Positions 57,300-64,000 of a stretch of 64,000 nucleotides of DNA are shown piece by piece. This DNA comes from Sipunculus nudus. Its lineage: Eukaryota; Annelida; Sipuncula; Golfingiida; Sipunculidae. Where the stretch lies: positions 17,646,058 through 17,710,057 of the forward strand of contig CM049310.1 in NCBI GenBank assembly GCA_026874595.1, written 5' to 3'. The notes under the pieces were generated by a model. The model searched no databases. It worked only from the letters and a program-made list of their open reading frames with translations, and had not been told where the DNA came from. Position 1 is the first letter of the stretch. Every line of letters begins with the position of its first letter. The translations under genes were made by a program, and so were the position numbers.

Positions 57300-57679
57300 C
57301 TAAAGTACGGTCAGTTTGACTTCATCAGTTTGTGCTACAGATCTGCTCACTCTTCAGGTACAAACTGGAGTGATCAGATATTCGGGTGAAGTTTGTCGTA
57401 ATAGGTAGGATTTATCTGGGGTTACTAGGTTCGGTGAGGCATGTTTTTAAAGTTTTTGTTTTGTTGGTGAATAAGGGTTACTGGGTGCCTGGCTTATTGT
57501 ACTGTATTAGGACTATTATGAAGCGCTCGAGGATTTGTTGGATTGCTTAAAGTTGTTCTAGACCCCAGGTGTTGGTTCGGTCAGGGGATCAGTGGATTAG
57601 TAGTCCAGTTGGTTGTTCCTGCATACATTGGCTGGGATCTTGAGACTGCATATTTAACTTTATTATTGTCGGCTTAAAA

Positions 57680-58070
57680 TTATTTAAGGTTACAAAGGAG
57701 GTATTTAGTTCTATGTTTGCATGACGATGTCAGCTCGTTCCTATTGTTTAGTGAACTCAGATCAGATCGGCAAATTATGTAGTATTTCTCGGTAGTGCAT
57801 AAATTACATTTTTTGGACGTGTTGGAATAAGCTCTGCATTTAGCCATGGTTTTCCATTTGACCAAATAGGGTATGTTTTTTTCTTTCAGAGTCCACACGT
57901 ACTGGCTTAGTGTTGTGCTATTTCTGTATCTTTCATTCCTGAAACTACTGATGTGTCCATAGTATCTCGTTTTAAATGCGTTTTCTGTCAGTCCTATATA
58001 TGTTTCCACTTGTTTGTTATCCTGTCTGGTAACTGTGGCCTGGTAAAATATGCTTTGAGTAAGGCATCCT
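57680..58070 (-). pseudogene. Penelope GIY-YIG endonuclease domain
   Basis: The C-terminal endonuclease: a cysteine motif (CNCRKPEECPIKEGC) then ETYIGLTENAFKTRYYGH, SSFRNERY, LSQYVWTLKEKN and a CNLC-TEKYYI block, ending LLCNLK. TYIG with a downstream Arg corresponds to the GIY-YIG nuclease core. The domain itself is open over 110 codons but is separated from RT by frameshifts. Confidence 0.85.
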
Positions 58071-58085
58071 TCTTTGATTGGGCAT

Positions 58086-59767
58086 TCTTTCGGGTTTCTT
58101 CAGTTGCAGTTTTTTGCTTATGCTCTCTGTTTTCTTTTCTTTAATTCTCTCATTGTTAAGTCGTCCTTTGTTGTGTGCTGAAATGACCTGCTTCATGTTA
58201 GGCATGCAGCTATAGCTGACTTTTACGGTGTTACGGTTCAGGATTTTGTGTAAACTGTGGTCAGGAGGGAAACATTTGTCAAGAAGCTGTAAGAACTTTT
58301 TTCCTATGTTCGTTTTCACGTTGGCGCTGTATGGGGGATTGAACCACGTTATGTTCCTCCTGTTTCTCTTCTTTCCGTCGGTGTTGAGTTGTTGCGAGCG
58401 GTTGTACTTTAGTTAAAAGCTGTATCCACTGTTGAGTAATGCCTCCTGATATGGAGGGGCAGCCTTGTTGAAAACATCTTCATTTGAGGAGATGTTGGAC
58501 AACCTTCTGTTTATGCTTTCAGGTATATTTCTTATTATGCTTGGGGGGATGGTTACTGTCTTTGTGGATGTATATTGGGGTATCGTTGGGTTTCATGAAA
58601 GGTTTATATTCTGCTTTGTTCAGGTCCAAAGTTATGTCCAAAAAGTCTATTATTTTTTTTTTTTGTTTGCTTCGATTTTAATTTATAGGCCGAGCTTGTT
58701 GAATATCTGGCAAATTCTTTTTTTTTTACACCCTCGGTTTGTCTTGGTTGCAAGTGGCATGCGACGAGTCCATCGTCTCTGTATAGTCCCACACTGACCT
58801 CTCTGATTTTGCTCAGTTCAGATAGTATATACAGTCCGACAAGCTCACAGGTCTCCGCTCCATCATGGCTTTCCATGGTTACGGCAAAGTTCTTCGTATC
58901 GTTCTTTTTGTTCCAAGCGATGCCATTGTGGAATAATAAGGATTTCTTGGCTTGCATGGTTATTTCTTTTGTATCATCAGAAATATGTTCAGTTTTGGAT
59001 GAGAAATTGATGGATTTGTGTAGCAGATCCTCGGTTATGGAAGGATAGAATTCGCATATATCAAATCCTATAAAAGTAGCATTCTTTTTGTCTTTGATAT
59101 TTTTGAACCAGTCTATTACATCATCCGTGTTTTTTCATTGATTTAGCTTTAGTGTTTTTCTGACGTTGTTGTTTATTATTTCCAGCTTTTGTTTACTAAT
59201 GATGCCAATTTCGGTTTTTGACGGGTTGATAAGCCTGCAGGTTGGTTTGTTTCGGAAGTTGGGTTTGTGGTCTTTTAATGTTATAAATACTTCATTTTCA
59301 GCGATTGTTTCTATTTTGTCTGCTAGGTCGAGGTTTGTAGCTAATTTCTTGTTTCCTAAGTTGGTGTTGCGTGTTGTTGTTTTTGTAGCTTTTTTGTAGG
59401 TTTTCGTGATGTTTTCTTTCAGCAGCTTTTCGTAGTTGTGTGGTTCCAGTCTGTAGAAGTTGCTGGTTTTGTCGGCTGGGATTAACATCTTACTGTCTTT
59501 TCTGAGGTTTTTCACGTCTTGTGTTAGTTTCTTTTGGAATTTTATTTGATTGTTGTCCGTAAATTCTATGTTTTGGATTATTTTGAGCCAGCGGTCTTTA
59601 AATTCTTTGGTTTCCTGTACGAAAGGTGGGGCTTTTGTGCTCCTGAATCCATATGTTTCTTTGGAGGTGCGGTCTGTTTTCGGGTTTAAGTAGAAGTATG
59701 CTCTCCAGTCTATGGCATTCATGCATTTTTCGGATTTCTCGATGAGGCGCTTCATGTAGTCTTCCCA
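58086..59767 (-). pseudogene. Penelope reverse transcriptase, broken
   Basis: From 59767 downward: helical N-terminal region (SKMLIPADKTSNFY), FITLKDHKPNFRNKPTCRLINPSKTEIG, a TGA near 59122-59130 where Trp is expected (LNQ-stop-KNT), FIGFDICEFYPSI, ETCELVGLYIL, and the YRDD active site (in VGLYRDDGL). An A-run near 58650 shifts the frame before the FLDITLDLN block. Thumb motifs CFPPDHSLHKILNRNTVKVSYSC follow near 58200-58280. The original N-terminus is lost at 59768. Confidence 0.88.
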
Positions 59768-60590
59768 ATCAAAGAAGGATGCCTTACTCAAAGCATAATT
59801 TACCAGGCTACAGTTACCAGACAGGATAACAAACAAGTGGAAACATATATAGGACTGACAGAAAACGCATTTAAAACGAGATACTATGGACACATCAGTA
59901 GTTTCAGGAATGAAAAATACAGAAATAACACAACACTAAGCCAGTACGTGTGGACTCTGAAAGAAAAAAACATACCCTATTTGGTCAAATGGAAAATCAT
60001 GGCTAAATGCAGAGCTTATTCCAACACGTCCAAAAAATGTAAGTTATGCACTACCGAAAAATACTACATAATTTGCCGACCTGATCTGCATGAGTTCACT
60101 AAACAATAGGAACGAGCTGACATCGTCATGCAAACACAAAACTAAATACCTCCTTTGTAACCTTAAATAATTTTAAGCCGACAATAATAAAGTTAAATAT
60201 GCAGTCTCAAGACCCAAGCCAATGTATGCAGGAACAATCAACTGGACTCCTAATCCACCGATCCCCTGACCGAACCAACACCTAGGGTCTAGATCAACTT
60301 TAAGCAATCCAACAAATCCTCGAGCGCTTCATAATAGTCCTAATACAGTACAATAAGCCAGGCACCCAGTAACTCTTATTCACCAACAAAACAAAAACTT
60401 TAAATACATGGCTCACCGAACCTAGTAACCCCAGATAAATCCTACCTATTACGACAAACTTCCCCCAAATATCTGATCACTCCAATTTGTACCTTAAGAG
60501 TGAGCCGGCTTGAATGCTGCTCTCACGAAACAGGTCTGTAGCACAAACTGATGAAGTCAAACTGACCGTACTTTTAGTTATTTATAAACG
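59768..60590 (+). repeat. Inverted arm carrying a second GIY-YIG copy
   Basis: Reverse complement of 57294-58084. It contains the endonuclease from the cysteine motif region onward (open at 59837-60109, ending in a stop after HEFTKQ) and the same 3' tail. A few substitutions separate the arms. Confidence 0.88.
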
Positions 60591-60654
60591 CTCCCATACG
60601 GTAGAGCACTATCACCGCGATGTATTGAATTCACGCTATGTGAACAATACAAAT

Positions 60655-60716
<62 letters not shown>
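60655..60716. repeat. (TA)n microsatellite
   Basis: TA run beyond the right edge of the Penelope-like element. Confidence 0.95.
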
Positions 60717-60717
<1 letters not shown>

Positions 60718-61473
60718 GGACTAATGTGGCTTGTGTTACTGTTACCGTTGCTTTTGCTGTTGCATATTCTCTGTATGGAGAATATCTCCACATACGTTGT
60801 AACAAAAACGGGCACGCATGCACGCACTGAGTAAGCAAAATCGTATACACATGCACTTACATGTGATTCTGTACACGGCGGCGGCTCGAATGTGGGATTC
60901 TCCGTGTCCCGAAGTGTTTGTCAGCAAAGAGTTATGCACTCAGCTCTTGTATAATCTCACTGGACCTCGACTGTATATTTTGTATGTAATTTATGTACTG
61001 ATCACCCTGAGATGGAACGAGGTGACCTCCGTCTTTATTATCCTCTAGACGTGTTCTGCATGTGTATACCTGGTCTGGGCCACTTACCTGCAGTATTCAG
61101 TAAATCACATAATCTTAACTAAATCCTAACACTTTCAAAGACTTTCACAAATTTGAAAATACTTCTGGACCGTACATCAGCGGACTGGAACGTTTAGGCA
61201 CACTATTTCTGAGATCATAATATGATTTTCACAGGGGTTCATAAGCACGGTGAGCTTGTTGTTCATGTCTCCACCAGGTGTCAGAGCGGTATGTATGCTC
61301 CGTCTGTGCACTGACCTGTTCAGGTCCCCACCATTCTGTGTATTCGTACATGCTTACAGGAACCGGCGATGTAACGTCACAGCGTTGATTTGGAGATAAC
61401 AACCCCTCTATTTCGACATACATATTATGGGAAATAGAATTATAAACGGTATAAGCAGCGCCAAATTTTGTTT
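60717..61473. other. No gene recognised
   Basis: Nothing supportable seen on either strand. Confidence 0.45.
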
Positions 61474-62863
61474 ATGACCCTGTCACACATTCCCGGTTAT
61501 TGATCCCGGTTTGCCCCGGCGCATCTCGATGCCCCTCTGTTACGGTTGACCACGGTTTTGACTCTAAAACCGGGATGAATTTTGTACTGACGGTCCATCT
61601 AAGGTTTCAGTGGGTTTCTCCTACGAGCTATTTATGGTTCCAGTAGGGTTAAAGTACGTTTTATGCCTATTAAAACGTTTTAGTACGGCGCAAATAGGTC
61701 ATTTGTACGGTCATATCGGCTCTTGCAGGGTGCCAGTGCGGCATGGGTAGGTTTAACTGCGGTAAACTAGGGTCCACTACGGTGCTTAAGCCCCTTTCAC
61801 ACATTCACGGATAACAACAGGGATCACCCTGGAACTTAATCCGTGGTGTTCCGGGGACAGCAGCGTGGTTTCGTAAATCGGGCTTTCACATATTCACGGA
61901 TAGCAACACGGATAATCCCGGAGCATCGTTTCGGAATCATCCGTGTTATCTACGGCATCGCCGTGTAAACACCAAGCATCATCGTGTTAACACCGTGTTG
62001 CATCCGTAGTGATCCTTGGTGCACCAGCATGATCGGAGAAAAAACTTAAAGTGCCGGTCTTTATACGGAGCTCCCGTTGGCTACACGATGACTCCCGGAT
62101 GTATATGGGTGGCTACACGGAGGTGCACGGTGCCTACAAGGAGTGATACGGATGAATTTTCATCCGTTTACTCCGGGACGAAAAATTGTGCGGGTTTAAT
62201 TTTTCTCCGAACATGACGGTGCGCCAAGGATCATTATGGATGCATCACGGTGTTAACACGGTGATGCCCGGATTTTACACGGTGATGACGGAGTTAACAC
62301 GGATGATCCCGGAACGATGATCCGGGATGATCCGTGATTCTATCCGTGAATGTGTGAAAGGGGCTTTAAACTTGCACCCGGAAAGTGCGCCGGTCTCGAT
62401 ACGGAGCTCCCGATGGCTACACGGTGACTCCCGGATGTATACGGTGGCTACACGGAGGTGCACGGTGCCTACAAGGAGTGATACGGATCCGTGTACTCCG
62501 GGACGAAAAATTGTGCGGGTTTAATTTTTCTCCGAACATGCCGGTGCGCCAAGGATCCCCATGGATGCAACACGGTGTTAACACGGTGATGCCCGGATTT
62601 TACACGGTGATGACGGAGTTAACACGGATGATCCCGGAACGATGATCCGGGATGATCCGTGATTCTATCCGTGAATGTGTGAAAGGGGCTTTAAACTTGC
62701 ACCCGGAAAGTGACGGTCTCGATAGGGAGCTTCCGATGGCTACACGGTGACTCCCGGATGTATACGGTGGCTACACGGGCTTTAAGCCCCTTTCACACAT
62801 TCACGGATAGCATCACGGATCATCCCGGATCATCGTTCCGGGTCATCCGTGTTAAATACGGCA
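61474..62863. mobile_element. Foldback/tandem element with CCCCTTTCACACATTCACGG ends
   Basis: The terminal block AAGCCCCTTTCACACATTCACGGATA is at 61788-61813. Its reverse complement occurs at 62341-62367 and 62666-62691, and the forward block again at 62784-62809. Between them a 325-bp unit is tandemly repeated (unit starts at 62368 and 62693; an earlier, diverged copy begins at about 62045). A weaker relative of the end block, CCCTGTCACACATTCCCGG, lies at 61479. The DNA is markedly GC-richer than the surroundings, with many ACGG/CCGT and ATCCGGGAT motifs. No transposase frame; a non-autonomous element. Confidence 0.8.
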
Positions 62864-63002
62864 TCATCCGTGTTAACTCCGTCACAATACGTGTTAACTC
62901 CGGCACAATACGTGTTAACTCCGGCACAATACGTGTTAACTCCGGCACAATACGTATTAACTCCGGCACAATACGTGTTAACTCCGGCATAATACGTGTT
63001 GG
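62864..63002 (+). repeat. 21-bp tandem repeat, about six copies
   Basis: Unit ACAATACGTGTTAACTCCGGC at 62884, 62905, 62926, 62947, 62968 and 62989, with rare substitutions. It is derived from the GTTAACTCCG motif of the neighbouring foldback element and stops at the LINE 3' end. Confidence 0.95.
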
Positions 63003-64000
63003 TTTAAACATATTTATTTCTTTTGGATTGTACAAGTAGCGCTTATAAGCGCTAATATAAGTACTCTCCAAACTTACAAACAGGAGATACAATATACAAA
63101 TGTCTAACAATTAAAGAGAATTGTGCATATAACAAATCCGTTATAACAATATATCAATGAATGTCTAAATAATATGCAAATATATATGATATGTATTCAA
63201 TAACAATATGTTGAGATATCAAAACCGAGGAAATCTGTTATCAATCATGCATAATATGATGTATCCATCATACTTATAGAAGATAATATATGAACAATCA
63301 GCAAAGTCTGACAATTTACATTTGAAATACAAGAACAAAGTTCAGTGATTAAAGGTATTGACCCTGGTAGATGTTTAAAAAATATAGATAATATATCACA
63401 GTTACAATTACATTTCATGACATTTTCAGCATAAAAAACGTCTTGATGATCTAAGATATGTGTAGACGTGATCAAGTATACACTGATTGACTATTATACT
63501 GAAATCTGATGACCCATGTAACAAGATAGACATTAATTTATCGGTTTGTTGTCTGCCTGGATTTGAAATGAAAGAAGTTATTATACCAGGGATTATATTT
63601 TGTAATTGCTCTAGTGGCAGTTGTCGTGCGATTCCGTAGTGTGGACACATTAAGAAGAAGTGAACAGATGATTCAACCATTCCACAGTGTGGACATTGAT
63701 TAATTTCGGACAGGCCATGTCTATATAGATGATCTTGGAGGCAGCTATGGCCGAGCCTAAGTCTTGAAATTAAAATATTCTGCTTTCTTTTTCCATAACT
63801 ATAATATAAGGGGGGGTCTGACTCTAAGCCAAGGTATCTGTTTAGAGAAAATTTAAAACAAATTAATGACGCTGCATTTTTTAATGACGCATCTAATGAA
63901 TTCCATAGGACTGTGCAAGATGGAATGAACGACGATTTGTATTTTTCAGTTCTTGCACGTGGCGGGCGCAAGTCACTAGCGTTTCTTAGGTTCCGAGGTG
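63003..64000 (-). mobile_element. Non-LTR retrotransposon (LINE), 3' end
   Basis: Minus-strand element running out of the window at 64000. The 3' part of its ORF2 is at 63426-64000 and an AT-rich 3' UTR at about 63003-63425. Its 3' terminus abuts the 21-bp repeat. Clade not determined. Confidence 0.8.
63426..64000 (-). CDS. LINE ORF2 C-terminal region (partial)
   Basis: The open frame continues past the window edge, so the 5' part is unseen; stop at 63426. It encodes the segment after the RT: PPRARTEKYKSSFIPSCTVLWNSLD, YLGLESDPPLYY, ISRLRLGHS and then a Cys-His cluster CPHCGMVESSVHFFLMC, the usual C-terminal zinc-binding motif of LINE ORF2 proteins. No frameshift is visible in the 190 codons present, so this copy may be fairly young. 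The RT and endonuclease domains lie outside the window. Confidence 0.8.
   Translation of the reverse strand, partial: PRNLRNASDLRPPRARTEKYKSSFIPSCTVLWNSLDASLKNAASLICFKFSLNRYLGLESDPPLYYSYGKRKQNILISRLRLGHSCLQDHLYRHGLSEINQCPHCGMVESSVHFFLMCPHYGIARQLPLEQLQNIIPGIITSFISNPGRQQTDKLMSILLHGSSDFSIIVNQCILDHVYTYLRSSRRFLC

Larger units (their letters stand above)
57294..60590 (-). mobile_element. Penelope-like element with inverted terminal arms
   Basis: The minus-strand body runs from 59767 down to 57294: N-terminal region, RT, linker, GIY-YIG endonuclease and 3' tail. Immediately beyond the 5'-truncated start, a second copy of the 3' end lies in plus orientation (59768-60590), so 57294-58084 and 59768-60590 are inverted repeats of about 0.8 kb. 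Head-to-head partial copies of this kind are a known Penelope feature. The outer edges (AAATAACTAAAGTACGGTCAG and its complement) sit within about 65 bp of TA microsatellites on both sides. Frameshifts and a nonsense codon in RT make it inactive. Confidence 0.88.

Noticed and set aside
59135-59893. A 252-codon protein starting at 59893
   Set aside because: Its first 40 or so residues are antisense of the inverted endonuclease arm; real Penelope coding starts only after the junction at 59768.
62864-63002. CRISPR-like array
   Set aside because: Units are contiguous 21-mers without spacers, in an animal genome.
62016-63110. Several overlapping open frames in the GC-rich foldback region
   Set aside because: They follow the repeats on both strands, repeat the same short peptides and have no recognisable domain.

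Overview
This is a stretch of animal nuclear DNA, AT-rich and crowded with repeats. No operons, ribosome binding sites or dense bacterial coding are present. Instead there is one multi-exon gene with canonical GT-AG introns, spread among LTR, Penelope-like and LINE retroelements, a tRNA-derived SINE, foldback elements and many microsatellites. The repeat spectrum (invertebrate Gmr1-type LTR element, GIY-YIG Penelope elements, TCAAGGTCA-rich repeats) suggests a mollusc, most likely a bivalve. That placement is inference; no species-diagnostic sequence was recognised.

Layout. 1-5.2 kb: mostly unassigned DNA with a Penelope 3' fragment between two TA microsatellites. 5.25-9.75 kb: a very long inverted-repeat (foldback) element whose right arm carries a secondary insertion built of palindromic nuclear-receptor-like half sites, followed by a 183-bp tandem repeat to 10.2 kb. 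10.2-20.3 kb: no gene recognised; CT microsatellite, SINE, minisatellite. 20.3-25.9 kb: CT-rich satellite, a diverged inverted pair of repeats, and a possible LINE scrap. 26.2-31.2 kb: two minus-strand decayed copies of an LTR family. 31.2-35.3 kb: unassigned. 36.1-55.8 kb: a guanine deaminase (GDA) gene on the minus strand, 12 exons found. 57.3-60.6 kb: a Penelope-like element with inverted terminal arms inside TA repeats. 61.5-63.0 kb: GC-richer foldback/tandem DNA. 63.0-64.0 kb: 3' end of a LINE.

The GDA gene is the only host gene I can defend. Its exon phases join perfectly across the 11 exons from 44.1 to 36.1 kb, including a 28-bp microexon. However, the exon with the first metal-binding HxH motif has lost both histidines, the next exon has an in-frame TGA, and the expected second exon was not found, so it looks disabled. 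A 6.8-kb LTR retrotransposon sits in its large first intron, inserted with a 4-bp CTGT duplication into the pol end of an older Ty3/gypsy element. The inserted element has gypsy-type RT but integrase upstream of RT (order gag-PR-IN-RT-RH), the Gmr1 arrangement, a SCAN-like Gag domain and a tRNA-Pro primer site. Older relatives of its LTR lie at 26.6-27.4 and 30.6-31.2 kb.
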